64,000 bases of DNA, from positions 740,862-804,861 of the forward strand of contig CAVPSQ010000005.1 of assembly GCA_963708455.1 (NCBI GenBank), given 5' to 3'. The stretch comes from CAIMUS01 sp963708455 (GTDB lineage: Bacteria; Pseudomonadota; Gammaproteobacteria; Competibacterales; Competibacteraceae). Numbering within the stretch: the first letter of the stretch is position 1; every line of letters starts with the position of its first letter. Below, one piece after another: positions 20,101 to 30,809 of this stretch. The notes below the pieces were generated by a model that saw only the letters and a program-made list of their open reading frames with translations, had not been told where the DNA came from and searched no databases. The position numbers and the translations under genes are program-made.

Positions 20101-21599
20101 GGAGTTCTTCACCGCAGATTACGGTATTGGCCCCGCCCTCAACCTGCTGACCGGGCTCAGTCTGATGGATGAATGGCAAGAAACGGAGGAAGTAGCGGCC
20201 GGTCAGAGCATCCACCCCCTGCTGGCGGATTTTGGGCGCGGGCTGGACGATGACCGGGACGGGCTGAGGCGCCTCGTGCGCGGGCTCGTGACGATGGCAA
20301 ATGCCGCCGGAGAAAGCGGGCGCCCGGATCATTACGAATTGCTGCTGCCGCACCTGCAGGTCGTTGCAATGCACGCAGACCAGGTTGCCGGTCTGGAAGA
20401 AGAAACCGGCATGCTCTGGAACGCACTCGGCACGCACAGCGAGATGACCGGTGTTTACGAACAGGCTGTAAATTATTACCAGCGCGGGTTGGCTGTCTAT
20501 GAACGGCGAGATCGCCAGGGTCACCCATACATAGCCGTGCTGGCAGAGAAGATTGGCAATGTGCAGCGTCGGATGGGGGATCTGAAGCAGGCCCAGGCCA
20601 CACTGGAGAGAGCGCTGGATTTTTGCCGGCGTGCTTACGGGGAAGGACATCCTCTGGCAGCCACGATCACCATCGATCTGGGTCAGATTGCTTTCGATCG
20701 CGGGGATCTGGGAGCGGCGCGGAACGCCTTCGAGACCGCACTGGCCATCGATGAGAAAGCCAACGGCCCGCGCCACCCAGACGTGGCGCGTGACCTCAAC
20801 AACCTGGGTACGGTGTTACGCTATGAACGAAGCGGAAGCGGCCCGGGCAGCCTTCGAGCGGGCGTTGTCAATCGATGAGCAAGTCTTTGGCCCGCAGCAT
20901 CCGAATGTTGCCAGAGATCTCAACAATCTGGGGGATGGTCCAAGGCGATCTTGGAGATCTGGCCGGGGCGCGGGCAGCTTTTGAGCGGGCGCTGGCGATC
21001 GATGAGCAAGCGTTTGGCCAGGAGCACCCAAATATCGCCCGGGACCTCAACAACCTGGGGCAGGCGCTGCGTGACCTGGGCGACCTGGAGGCAGCACGGA
21101 GCATGCTGGAACAGGCGCTGAGCATAGATATTCAAGCCTTTGGCGTCCTCCACCCACGGGTGGGGCGAGATAGGGCCAACCTGGGCAGGGTGTTGCATGG
21201 AATGGGTCAACTCCAGGAAGCAACGGCAAACTTTACACTGGCGCTCGAAGCCGACGAGCGCGCCTATGGGCACCAACATCCACTGGTAGCCGAAGATTTG
21301 ACCGACCTGGCGTGGGTGCTGCTCGATTCGGGCGAGCTGTCGCAGGCTCGAGAAGCCTTCGAACGAGCCTTGAAAATTGATCGGAGTGTATTCGGTTCAA
21401 GCCATCCCCGTGTTGCTCAGGATTTCAACAACCTGGGCCGTGTCCAGGAAGTGATGGGGGATTTCCCCGCAGCTTTAAACGCCTACCAGCCGCGCTGGGA
21501 ATGTTGGAGAAGTTATTCCCGGATGGTCATCCCGACCAAGAACCTGTGCGTCAAAACCTCAGGCGGGTGCAAAGCTCCATGGATCAGCGGCAGGCATAG
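17180..21599 (+). CDS. CHAT-STAND (NB-ARC)-TPR protein of the conflict system (three frameshifts)
   Basis: Rebuilt length about 1470 residues. Residues 1-290: a helical domain (LKHLRLACHIALPMLVTP, IPWYAEADFLLSHLCK) often joined to vWA-type proteins. About 290-640: a CHAT domain with His in HFAGHGSY (493), but the Cys position reads FFNSEYSS (Glu539), so protease activity is probably lost. About 685-950: NB-ARC-type STAND ATPase with FVGH start, Walker A GMGGSGKT (721-728), Walker B RLVVLDN, LATSR and LPLAL motifs. From about 1080: kinesin-light-chain-type TPRs (AFERALAIDEQAFG, HPNIARDLNNLGQ). Frame changes occur near 20815, 20940 and 21490; the reading ends at TAG 21597. Likely the sensor/switch scaffold. 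Confidence 0.85.
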
Positions 21600-21733
21600 G
21601 GCTGCCGATTTGACCATCCACGAATGCACATAGGAGGCGCCGTCTCCGCATGTGCGGATGGCAGCCGGTCATTCGTTTATTCGTGGAACATTCGAGATGG
21701 CGGGTACCCCGGGCGGCGGGGTATAATTGCGCC

Positions 21734-22808
21734 GTGCATCGAGACGAACGCATCGATTTCCTGCGCGGCCTGGCGCTGCTGGTGATGGCGGTCAATCACC
21801 TGGACGTCAAGGCCTCGCTTTTTTATGTCTTTACCGGGCAGGGACGTTTTTACATCTCGGCGGCGGAGGGCTTTTATTTTCTCTCCGGGCTGGTGCTGGG
21901 CCTGGTAGCCGCCCGCCAACCGCTGGAGCGCATGCTGAGGCGGCTGCTGCGCCGCCTCGGGCAGCTCTACGCCCTGACACTGGCTGTTTCAATCGCATTT
22001 ACCCTGCTTGGGCTGACCGGGCTGCGCCTGTGGTACGACCTGCAACAGGAAATCCCCACCGGCCCGGTGCTGGCAGCCTACTTCGGGCGCATGCTCAGCT
22101 TGCAGAACGCATTTCACGGCGGCGAGATCCTGGCGCTGTATGTGATCCTGCTGCTGGGGGCCATCCCGGCGCTGTGGGCCTGCGCTCACGGCAAAAGCTG
22201 GCTGGTGGGGCTGGTTTCGCTGAGCGCCTACACAGCCGGGCAGGCTTTCCCGGGCCAGGCCTACCTGGGGCTGGATACGATTTTTGCTGTGCTGAACTGG
22301 CAGATCATTTTCTTTGGCGGGCTGCTGGCGGGTTATCACCGGCAGGCGCTGGGGAGGGCCTGGCGCAGGATAAACCGGCGCGGATGGGTTCAGGCAGCGG
22401 TTTTGTTCACCGCGGGTGCCTTCCTGTGGCTGCACGCCAGCGGCTACGGCCTGTGGCCCGGGCTGCCTGCATTGCTGGGCGAGCGTGAGAGCCAGATGGC
22501 GCCGCTGCGCCTGGCGTTGGTGGGGTTGTATCTCCTGATATTTTTCCTGCTAACGGCGCGTTTGTGGGGGGCGCTCCGTCCGGCACTGGGCTGGCTGACT
22601 GCTGCCGATGGGGCGGCATTCGCTGGCGGGTTTCGTCACCCATCTGTTCGGAATTGTGCTGATCTACAACCTGCCGTTTTTCACCCGCCAGCCAGACTTG
22701 CTTTTGGGAACCGGCCTGCATCTTATCATGCTTGCCCTGGTGTGGGGCGTGGTCAGCCTGCTGGAGCCGCGCGCGTTTGCCCGGCAGGTCTCACATTCTG
22801 CCGGATAA
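21734..22808 (+). CDS. OpgC-like membrane acyltransferase (one frameshift)
   Basis: Starts at GTG 21734 (VHRDERIDFLRGLALLVMAVNH). The motif ERIDFLRGLALL plus eight to ten hydrophobic helices matches OpgC, a relative of acyltransferase family 3 that adds succinyl groups to periplasmic glucans. The frame changes near 22600 (ccgatggggcgg); the last segment, GFVTHLFGIVLIYNLPFF, then continues to 22808. About 357 residues. Substrate in this organism is unknown, as osmoregulated glucans are not established for Chloroflexota, so a related surface polysaccharide is possible. It stands 134 bp after the STAND gene and probably forms a separate unit. Confidence 0.75.
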
Positions 22809-22812
22809 TCGA

Positions 22813-23049
22813 TCACTCGTCGCCTAACTGCGTGCCCAGGCGGGCGTGACGGGTGCGCATTTCGTGAAAATGCAGCAGGGTTTCGCTCTCGCGCATTTCC
22901 TGGTAGTGCAGATAATCTTCGTAGGGGATGATCGCCGCCTGGGGGTTTTGCTGGCGGGTGAGCACGATTTGCGTTTTGTGGTGGGCGACTTCATCCACGA
23001 AACCTTGCAAACCGCGGGGCAGGTCAGAAATACCAATCATTTTGGGCAT
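22813..23049 (-). CDS. Phd/YefM-family antitoxin, orphan
   Basis: 78 residues: MPKMIGISDLPRGLQGFVDE, then TQIVLTRQQNPQAAIIPYEDY. This is the Phd/YefM pattern: an N-terminal DNA-binding half and the characteristic strand where the protein contacts residues such as AAIIPYEDY. It is transcribed away from the surface-protein gene and ends 4 bp from the converging OpgC-like gene. No toxin (RelE/Doc/PIN) is on either side: downstream is the converging gene, upstream is 245 bp of noncoding DNA. It therefore looks like an orphan antitoxin or a regulator in its own right. CAGGAGGCTG precedes the ATG. Confidence 0.75.
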   Translation of the reverse strand: MPKMIGISDLPRGLQGFVDEVAHHKTQIVLTRQQNPQAAIIPYEDYLHYQEMRESETLLHFHEMRTRHARLGTQLGDE

Positions 23050-23294
23050 AACAGCCTCCTGTAATTAGACTAATTAACCCGGAATAAGCCCAAGGGTTGC
23101 GCTGGGTCCAGATATTGTGGTTTTCTTTGATATTCTGTGCGGCTGGGGGCTTAATAAAGCCGACAATATTGCAAGCCGGTAATGGTTAGCAATATTTCAT
23201 ACAAATTTGTTAGTTGATGTTGTCTTCCGGTGGATATAATCGTATAAAAATGCGAGTATTGGGGAGATTTTGACCCAGGGAGGTAGTGCCAGAG
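23050..23294. promoter_or_regulatory. Divergent intergenic region with TATAAT box
   Basis: 245 bp between the antitoxin (minus) and surface-protein gene (plus). A TATAAT at 23235-23240 follows TTGATG with a 15-bp spacer, a short but plausible promoter for the plus gene. Nothing else is recognised. Confidence 0.35.
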
Positions 23295-25763
23295 ATGAAA
23301 AAATTCAAATTTCGGAGAGGTATGGGTGACCACTTATCTAAAATCAATGCTCGCCTGGTTCACGGCCTGATGATTTTGTCCGTCGTGGGCGGTTTGTTTT
23401 TGAGCACAGGCCAGGCCACGCCGGTTTCTGCTGCCACCTCAGGCGAGGCCTTTGTGCCCTATGTGGCTGATAATTTCCATGACAACGCCGGCGGCAACAC
23501 CGGGTTGACCGGCAACGATGGGATGGTTGACTGGGGCGCCGGTTGGGCTGAGATCGGCGATAATGGCCTGCCCGGCAGCGGGGATGTGCGGGTGGAGAGC
23601 ACAGAGCTGGCACACCTGTATATTCGTCAGAATGCGAATGGCGCCAGCCGTGCGGTGGATCTTTCCAGCCTGGCAGGAGCTTCCAGCCTGAAACTGGTGG
23701 TTGAGTACCGCGTCCAGAGCTCTCTGGAATTTGGCGAAAGCGTTTCAATTCAGATTTACATCCGACAGCGGCAGCGGCTGGGTGAACCTGGGATCGATCA
23801 CTGGCGCAGCAAGCGCCACCTATACCCGCGTGGAATACGATATCCGCAGTCATGCCACGGCCTCTGCACAGGTTCGATTTTTAAGCGCGGGAGGGCATGA
23901 ATAACCAGGACGTGGTTTATATCCGCTATGTCGCCATCACCTATACCGACAGCACGCGCAATTACTGTTACCTGGTAGCCGACGGGCAGGATGGTCTGGG
24001 CAACAACTCAGGCCCTGATCTCCTGACGATCCTGCTGAAATCCGGATCAGAAGCTGCGATTGGCTCAACCACCGGCACCTACAACGTGGAAGCGATCGCT
24101 TTTCAACCCGGCACCACCACGCTGTATGCCGCCGATGAGCAGACTACGGGCACGCGTGGCGTGTTTGGCAGCATTAACATCCACTCGGGTATTTTTACCC
24201 AGATCAGCCCGGTCGGGGGGATTGGCGCCGGCACCGGCAGCCTGGGCTCTATCACCTTTGTGGATGTCGACTCGCTATCCTTTGATCCTTTCAGCGGTGT
24301 GCTTTATGCTGTGCGGCGGCGGGCCGGAACACCCAACCCACCCGATATCCTGTTCCAGATCAACCCTGCCACCGGCACCTATGTCCAGAATGCCTTTGGT
24401 CCAGGCGCCGACTACCTGGTGATACCTGATGCGGGCAACACCAACTGGACGGATATCGACGATATCGCCGTGAGCTCATACGACGGCGTCCTGTACGGCG
24501 TGGCCAATGCCGACGGCACCAATGATGAGCTGGTGATCATCAATAAAACCACCGCCGCCCTGACCCGGGTTGGCACAGGGCTGACGGTCAACGATATGGA
24601 AGGGCTATCCTTTGATGTGGAAGGTAATTTATTCGGCTCGACCGGAGATGCCCAGGGGCCGCCCAATTCCAACAAGTTGTGGGATATCAGCGTCACCACC
24701 GGCGTCGCCTCCAACGGCCGAACGCTGCGGCAAGGCAGCGATTACGAGGGGTCAAACTGCCTGACCTGGGGAACCAACGATATTCATGGTACTGTGTTCC
24801 TGGATTCGAACTACAACGGGGTCCTGGATCCGGCGGAAACCGGCACCCCCGGCGTCAGCGTGCGGTTGTACCGCGATCTCAACGGCAACGGTTGGATTGA
24901 CGCCGGCGAACCTGTTTTGACCAGCCTGGATACCGACGCCAGCGGGAATTATGCCTTCGGCCTGGCAGGCGGCGTGGCAGCCATTGGTAATTTTGCCATC
25001 GATATCGAACATGCTGATCTGCCTGCCGGACACAGCCTGACCACCGATAACCTGGAAAGCGCAGCCTTTACCACCGTGGGAAACAGCGACATCCATAATA
25101 ATTTTGGACATGCCGATTACGCGGCCTCGGTGGATTACGGCGATCTGCCGGACAGCTACAATGACACCCTGTATACCGAGAACGGCGCCCGCCATATGAG
25201 CGGTTCAGCCTACCTGGGGGCGGCGGTCGATGCAGAGCCGGATGGGCAGGAAAACCCCAATGCCTCAGCAGACACGAACGACGACGGCGTTACCCGCACA
25301 GCGGGGTTGGCCTGGCATACGGGTGCAAACGGAGGTTCGATCGATGTAACCGCCAGCGGCTGCTCGGGCACGTGTTATCTGAGCGCCTGGCTCGATTGGG
25401 ATAATGACCATGCCTTCAGCCAGGCGGGAGATACCATCCTGCTGGACGAACCCGTCAGCGATGGGCCTCAGACGGTCACATTTCGATATCCCTGCCGGGG
25501 TCACGTTCGGCACCTTTAACGTGCGTTTCCGGCTGTACCCTGCCAGCACCGGCGGAAGCGCTGCCCCTGTAGGGTTTACCCTGAACGGCGAGGTTGAAGA
25601 TTACCAGTGGGCGTTCCATCCCACGGCTGTGGATCTGGTGACGCTGGATGCGCGGTCTGCCGCCAGCCCCTCCTCTTCGCTGCCAGCTGTGCTTGCCGCG
25701 CTGGCTGCACTGGGCCTGGCGGCAGTTTTGCTCCGGCTTCGGCGATTACCTGCCCAAAGGTAA
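23295..25763 (+). CDS. Secreted SdrD/GEVED-type surface protein (three frameshifts)
   Basis: About 820 residues across four frame segments (changes near 23760, 23900 and 25480). ATG 23295 gives MKKFKFRRG and a signal peptide at about residues 17-45. A jelly-roll-like first part (YVADNFHDNAGG...) is followed by a region of propeller-like repeats (LSFDPFSGVLYAV, VSSYDGVLYGVA) and an SdrD B-type repeat (GTVFLDSNYNGVLDPAETG, LDTDASGNYAFGL). A GEVED domain ends in LNGEVEDYQW. The C-terminus (VTLDARSAASPSSSLPAV, hydrophobic helix, RLRRLPAQR) is a membrane-anchoring tail of sorting-signal type. It is a large extracellular adhesin- or matrix-like protein. Segments read as one gene because domain order is continuous. 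Confidence 0.78.
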
Positions 25764-25795
25764 AGATTTCGGCCTGATTTTTTTTGAGTGAAGAT

Positions 25796-25832
25796 ATCCT
25801 CCGGCCAGCGTGCGATCGAGCTGCCGGAGGAT
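25796..25832. terminator. Bidirectional hairpin between converging genes
   Basis: Perfect 10-bp stem ATCCTCCGGC (25796-25805) and GCCGGAGGAT (25823-25832), between the end of the surface-protein gene and the end of the converging metallophosphoesterase gene. T-rich flanks (tttttttt before, ctcttt after) suit termination on both strands. Confidence 0.6.
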
Positions 25833-25892
25833 CTCTTTAATCAATTTTGAAGGGCCGGCAAAAATACTCTGGCGGTTGTAAACGGGCAATCG

Positions 25893-26880
25893 TCAGTGAA
25901 TGAGAATGAATACGTCACAAACTCGCTGGTGGAGGCTGCCATCGTCATACAGATCGATGATCACGTAGCCGGGCGGGAAATCCAGGAAAGCGCCCTCCCA
26001 CCAGGCCCCGCAGATGGCGCCATCGTTGAGGTACTTCACATTCAGGTAGGTCAGCTCTTCCTGCTGGTGGGCGTGCCCGCTCAGGCATAATTTGACATTG
26101 GGATGCTAAGGAACAGATTGCGCGTGCGCCGGAATTGATGTGCATCCAGGCTGCCGGCACCTTCCAAAATCCGGGGTTTCATTATCTCCGTCGTAAAACT
26201 CACAGGCGCACAGCAGAGGGATATGAGACAGGATGCAGACGGGTTTCGGGTTATTCTGTATCAGCTCCTGGCTCAGCCAATCGTACTGCTCTTCGTCTAA
26301 CTTGCCGATATACACATGCATGGGCATCTTCCACCTGGGGCGGGTGGGTGCTATCCAGCATGATGAAATGCCAGCCTGCCAGGTCGAAGCTGTAGTAGCG
26401 CCCGGGCAGGTCGAGTGCCTGGATGGCCATATTCTTTCCAAACAGCGGGTCGTCGGCGATATCTGGGTGTGTATTCTGGTAACCCCAGCCCCAGACATCG
26501 TGGTTGCCGATGCAATGGTAGACGGGTAAGGAGCATTCCGCCGCCATGACCTGTTTGAAGGCTTCCCACTGCTCCAGGGTCGAGACCTTTATCCCTATCC
26601 AGAGAATCCATAATCGAATCGCCGGTGTTGAAGATGACATCCGGCCGCGGGTTAAGATCCTGGATATGCTGCAAAGCCGACGTAAAGCGAGCGGTGATAT
26701 TTTTCGATGGGGCCAGGTGGATATCGGTGATATGGGCGATCCTGAGCACATGTTTTGCTTTCGAGCCGGCTGGAGGCGTCAGCCCCATGAGTTGAGATTG
26801 GCTGAGTCTAGAAATGGCGTGCCGATTGCGGCTGCGCCGGTGGCCTTGAGGAAATTACGCCGGGAAATTTTTGTATTCAT
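25893..26880 (-). CDS. Tat-exported calcineurin-like metallophosphoesterase (several frameshifts)
   Basis: ATG 26880 behind GGGAGGG begins MNTKISRRNFLKATGAAAIG, a twin-arginine signal. The first frame stops in 100 bases, but the next frame continues RIAHITDIHLAP (D-x-H metal site). Later frames give IFNTGDS, YHCIGNHDVWGWGY, HFIMLDSTH, ILSHIPLL and LCLSGHAHQQEELTYL. The five metallophosphoesterase blocks are in order over about 325 residues, so this is one gene with about four single-base shifts (near 26785, 26620, 26340 and 26110). Expected location: outside the membrane; substrate could be a phosphate monoester or diester. It is not linked to neighbours by strand or spacing. Confidence 0.75.
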
Positions 26881-27417
26881 TTGACCCTCCCAATTGATTA
26901 TGCGGTTAAAAATAAAACACCCTCTGTCCATGCAGAGAGCGTTTCAGGAGTGTGAGCAGAGATGTAGCAGGCCGGGATGAGCGATTCCCAGCCCATGCTC
27001 TTGTTATCTTCGGTGGTAATACGTTTATATATCCGATTATCCCCCTTGTCAATGCGTATGTGAGTCAATTTCAGGGTTTTAACAAATTCTAGTTGCGGTT
27101 GCGATGGAGCGTTATTTGCGACAGCTTGCCCAGCACGTAGCGAAGGGAGGCAATCTCTTCCTTGCCAGTCGAAGAGATTGCTGTAATCCGGGGGATAGCT
27201 GCAATCAGATTGCTTCGGGCCGGAAGAGCATCGGCCCTCGCAAGGACATGCCAAAAACAGGTCCGTTGTCAAGCGACTTTTTGGGGGCTGTGGAGTCAAT
27301 TAGCAGCGAGGCGCTGCCTGGGGTAAAATTCTTTCACACCCGATGATCTCTCAACGGATGCGTCAGTTTGATCTGTCTGGCGCCGCTTTATTGACTGTTG
27401 CTTTCCCTGGAGTGCAT
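26881..27417. other. Noncoding stretch between phosphoesterase and epimerase genes
   Basis: 537 bp without a supported gene. It contains a copy of a common degenerate intergenic repeat at about 27130-27245 (caatctcttccttgccagtc...gattgcttcgggcc...cctcgcaaggaca). Two possible open frames here lack ribosome-binding sites and family features. The promoters for the divergent genes should lie at the two ends. Confidence 0.4.
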
Positions 27418-28409
27418 ATGTCCGAGCCAAAACGAATTCTCGTCACCGGCGCTGCCGGCAAGGTGGGCCAGACCTTTATACGGCGTTTCCTGGCAGAGCG
27501 CAGCTTTGACGGGTTTATCGTGCGCGCCCTGTGTCATCACCGTGAAATCGCGCCGCACCCCCGCATCGAAATGTGCACGGTTCCATCGAAGACCGCCAGA
27601 CCGTGATTACCGCCATGCAGGGTGTGACGCATGTTTTGCACCTGGCAACGCCCAAGGAATCGCCGGACCAGATCATGGATGTGGCGGTGAAAGGGTTGTT
27701 CTGGCTGCTGGAGGCGTGCCGCACCAGCCCGACATTTCAGCAGTTCATCCTGATCGGCGGCGATGCAGGCGTGGGACACTTTGTTTACCCGCACCCGGTG
27801 CCGGTCACCGAGACGCAAAAACACTCGGCCTATCCCGGCTGCTATGCGCTCTCCAAAGTGCTGGAAGAAGTGATGCTGGAGCAGTATTACATCCAATATA
27901 ACCTGAACGGCTGCTGTTTGCGCGCGCCCTGGATTATGGAAAAGGATGATTTCAAATACCAGTTATCCTTCGGCGAAGATGTCTTTGGGGGTCCGCGCTG
28001 GCGCGACCTGGTCGGCGCGCAGCAGGCAGATGAATACGTGCGTGCGGGCGCCATCCCGGTCATGCTTGACCCCGCCGGGCAGCCGGTAAAACGGAATTTT
28101 GTGCACGTGGAAGATCTTGCCAGCGCGGTGTTACTGGCGCTCGATCACCCACGCGCCCGGCAGCAGACCTTCAATATCTGCATGGATGAACCGGTGGATT
28201 ATGGAGCGGTGGCTGCTTACCTGGCAGCCAGCCGCGGGCTGCCCTGGGTCGGCATCTCGACGCCGTACCACTCGACCTGGCTGGATAACACCAAAGCCAA
28301 ATTTCTGCTCGGCTGGCGTCCTGAATATGATTTGGAAAAGTTGATCGAGGCGGCCTGGGAGTACGAGCGTGCGGAGGACGACCCGCGGGTGGTGGTTTAT
28401 CCTGGATAA
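27418..28409 (+). CDS. NAD-dependent epimerase/dehydratase, extended SDR (one frameshift)
   Basis: ATG 27418: MSEPKRILVTGAAGKVGQTF, the extended SDR nucleotide-binding motif GxxGxxG. Frame changes at about 27575; the remainder (HGSIEDRQTVITAM, then YPGCYALSKVLEE, with the catalytic YxxxK) and RNFVHVEDLASAVLLALDHP are family-typical. About 330 residues. It probably acts on a nucleotide sugar or a related substrate; the missing specific motifs prevent a finer call. It is a single gene with weak ribosome-binding site (ctggag), and the upstream 537 bp hold no gene. The downstream genes are on the other strand. Confidence 0.8.
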
Positions 28410-28491
28410 TGGCGGGTACTGCCAAACCCGTCCCGTCTCGCAACGATATATCTTCCAGCATCGTCGTGAGCGAAGATAAAGTCCGGGACGT

Positions 28492-29304
28492 TTAACTTCT
28501 GATCAAATCGAGCATGGCGGCGTGCAGCCGGCCGTTGCTGGCCAGCATCTGGCGCCCGTGCACGTCAAAGGGCGAGCCGTCGATTTTGGAAAGCTTCCCG
28601 CCGGCTTCGCTCACGATCAGGGCGCCGGCGGCCATATCCCAGGCTTCCAGATCCAGCTCCCAGTAGGCATCCAGGCGGCCGGCGGCCAGGTGGCACAGGT
28701 CGAGTGCGGCCGACCCGTCGCAGCGCGGTGAGAGCACCCTCGTCACCATGGCCGCCCACTGCGGCAGGTTGCTGTGGGGCGTATCCCACACATCATAGGG
28801 GAAGCCGGAGGCCACCAGGGCCTGTTCCAGGCGGTCGACGCTGGAAACGCCCAGCCGCCGGTGGTTTAGGTAAGCGCCGCCGCCTTTCTCGGCGGTGAAC
28901 AGCTCATCCAGCAGCGGGTTGTACACCACCCCCACCTGGATTTCACCGGCGGCTTCCAGGGCAATCGAGACGCAGAACAGGGGGTAGGAGTGGGAAAAAT
29001 TGGTCGTGCCGTCCAGCGGGTCCACGATCCAGCGCACCCCAGCCGGGTTGGACGCCTGGCTGCCCTCCTCGCCCATGAAGCCGTAATGCGGAAAAGCGCT
29101 GTGCAGGCTGTCGAAAATCAGCGCCTCGGCGCGCCGGTCGGCCTCGGTAACCAGGTCAATGGGGCCTTTGTAGTGGATCTCTGAAATGTTCCCCAGCATG
29201 GAGCGCAGGGCTTCACCGGCGAGGCGTGCGGCGTGGACGGCGGCGTTCAGCTCGGAAGACAGTAATTTAATTCCTTCGATTCGCCGTGGCAGGCAGCATA
29301 TCAA
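28492..29304 (-). CDS. Inositol monophosphatase-family phosphatase
   Basis: 270 residues. The metal- and phosphate-binding motifs are present in order: GFMGEEGS, WIVDPLDGTTNFSHSYP, GSAALDLCHLAAGRLD, and the final Asp in LEAWDMAAG. This is the FIG/IMPase superfamily (inositol phosphatase, fructose-bisphosphatase type II or 3'-nucleotidase relatives). The start codon overlaps the end of the FGGY kinase gene by 4 bp, so it is translationally coupled as the last gene of the DeoR-BtpA-kinase-phosphatase operon. A shorter start within the N-terminus is possible. Together with a sugar kinase, it suggests removal of a phosphate from a sugar or inositol intermediate. Confidence 0.9.
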   Translation of the reverse strand: MICCLPRRIEGIKLLSSELNAAVHAARLAGEALRSMLGNISEIHYKGPIDLVTEADRRAEALIFDSLHSAFPHYGFMGEEGSQASNPAGVRWIVDPLDGTTNFSHSYPLFCVSIALEAAGEIQVGVVYNPLLDELFTAEKGGGAYLNHRRLGVSSVDRLEQALVASGFPYDVWDTPHSNLPQWAAMVTRVLSPRCDGSAALDLCHLAAGRLDAYWELDLEAWDMAAGALIVSEAGGKLSKIDGSPFDVHGRQMLASNGRLHAAMLDLIRS

Positions 29305-30809
29305 TCACGGGTCAAGCCCTCCAGGGCTGCCAGCCGGTTGAAATTGCCCCGGTTGGTCTCGTAGAGCTGGCGGTAGAGCTCATAACCCTTGCGGTAATGC
29401 GCATGCGCCTCCATATCGGGGTGGGTGGTGCTTTCCAGCCGGATGTATTTCTCGATCTCGCCCCACCCGGCAAACGCGCCAACCCCCATACCGGCGATGA
29501 AAGCCGCCCCCAGGGACGAGCCGGGGTGGTGGGCGACCGCTTCCAGTTCATGACCGGTGACGTCAGCGGTCACCTGGCGCCAGAGTTGGCTGCGCGCCCC
29601 GCCGTTGGCCACGCGCACACGGCGCACGCCAAAGCCGCCCTCTGCCAGCACCTGCAGATGGTGAAGGAAGCCGTAGGAAATGCCCTCCAGGATGGCGCGG
29701 TACAGGTGGGCGCGGGTGTGCTGCAGGCTGAGACCAAAAAACACACCGCGGGCCAGCGGGTCGAAAATGGGGGTTTTCTCGCCGATGAAGTAGGGCAGCA
29801 GCAACAGCCCCTCCGAACCGGCGGGTACGCGGGCCGCTTCGGCATCCAATTGGGAATAATCCAGACCGGGGGCAAATTGATTGCGGAACCACTTGATGAT
29901 CGAGCCGGATGAAGCCATGCAGCCGTTGATCAGGTACAGCCCGGGGATGACGTGGTAATCGATAAACAGGCGCGGGTCGATCTCGAGCCGGTCGAGCGAA
30001 TACAGGATATCGCCGGCGCCGCCCAGCTTTACCAGCAGGTCGCCGTTTTCTTTCAGGCCAACCGAGAAAGCCGAGGCCACATGGTCGGCGCTGCCCGCCA
30101 CCACGGGGGTGCCCTCCAGCAGGCCGGTCTGGCGCGCCGCCTGAGCAGTTACCGTCCCTACCAGGTCGGAGGGGCTGTGCACCGCCGGGAGCTGGAAGCG
30201 GCGGATGCCTGCCAGCGCGAGCAGCTCGTCATCCCAATCCTGGCGATGCAGGTCGTAGAGGCCGCTTTCGAGCGCCCAGTTGCGTTCCAGCACCGGCTGG
30301 CCGGTGAGACGGAAATTGATGTAATCGTACGAGCCCATCACCAGCGCTGTGCGGGCAAAGTTGTGCGGCTCGTGTCTGGCAAGCCAGAGCAGCTTGGGGC
30401 CGATGCTCTGCTGGGTGATGGCGGAACCCGTGCGGCGAAAGACATCGTCATGATCCACCCGGGCGATGAACCCGGCAATTTCAAGATGCGAGCGGGCGTC
30501 GTTTTGCTGGATGGAAAAGCGCAGCGGCTCGCCGTCTGTCCCCACCAGGATGGCCGTGGGCACCATGCCGCTCACACCTACAGCCAGCACTGCGGCAGAC
30601 TGCACACCGGCACGCTCCAGGCACTCTGGCAAAAGAACGCAGACATTCCGCCACCACTCGCCGGGGTCTTCTTCGGCGAAATTAGCCTGGGGCGAGTGCA
30701 GCGTGGCCGGGCGCGAGACCTCCGCCAGGATGCGCCCGCCGGTGTCGATGGCAATGACTTTGGTGCCGGTGGTGCCGATGTCGATGCCGATCAGGCAGGC
30801 CTGGTTCAT
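29301..30809 (-). CDS. FGGY-family carbohydrate kinase
   Basis: 502 residues, standard FGGY length. The N-terminal ATPase motif is LIGIDIGTTGTKVIAID. Middle motifs include TGSAITQQSIGPKLLWLARH and GSADHVASAFSVG, and the C-terminal FGGY signature appears as VANGGARSQLWRQVTADVTG, followed by GSSLGAAFIAGMG. It is nearest in pattern to xylulokinase or related sugar kinases; I cannot fix the sugar. It overlaps both neighbours: 4 bp with btpA upstream and 4 bp with the phosphatase downstream. Regulation probably comes from the adjacent DeoR gene. No sugar transporter or isomerase is present in the window. Confidence 0.92.
   Translation of the reverse strand: MNQACLIGIDIGTTGTKVIAIDTGGRILAEVSRPATLHSPQANFAEEDPGEWWRNVCVLLPECLERAGVQSAAVLAVGVSGMVPTAILVGTDGEPLRFSIQQNDARSHLEIAGFIARVDHDDVFRRTGSAITQQSIGPKLLWLARHEPHNFARTALVMGSYDYINFRLTGQPVLERNWALESGLYDLHRQDWDDELLALAGIRRFQLPAVHSPSDLVGTVTAQAARQTGLLEGTPVVAGSADHVASAFSVGLKENGDLLVKLGGAGDILYSLDRLEIDPRLFIDYHVIPGLYLINGCMASSGSIIKWFRNQFAPGLDYSQLDAEAARVPAGSEGLLLLPYFIGEKTPIFDPLARGVFFGLSLQHTRAHLYRAILEGISYGFLHHLQVLAEGGFGVRRVRVANGGARSQLWRQVTADVTGHELEAVAHHPGSSLGAAFIAGMGVGAFAGWGEIEKYIRLESTTHPDMEAHAHYRKGYELYRQLYETNRGNFNRLAALEGLTRD

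Noticed and set aside
26898..27299. 133-residue minus-strand open frame in the 27 kb gap
   Set aside because: It covers a dispersed intergenic repeat and has no ribosome-binding site or family pattern.
29286..29912. 208-residue plus-strand open frame
   Set aside because: Antisense to the FGGY kinase gene and without ribosome-binding site.
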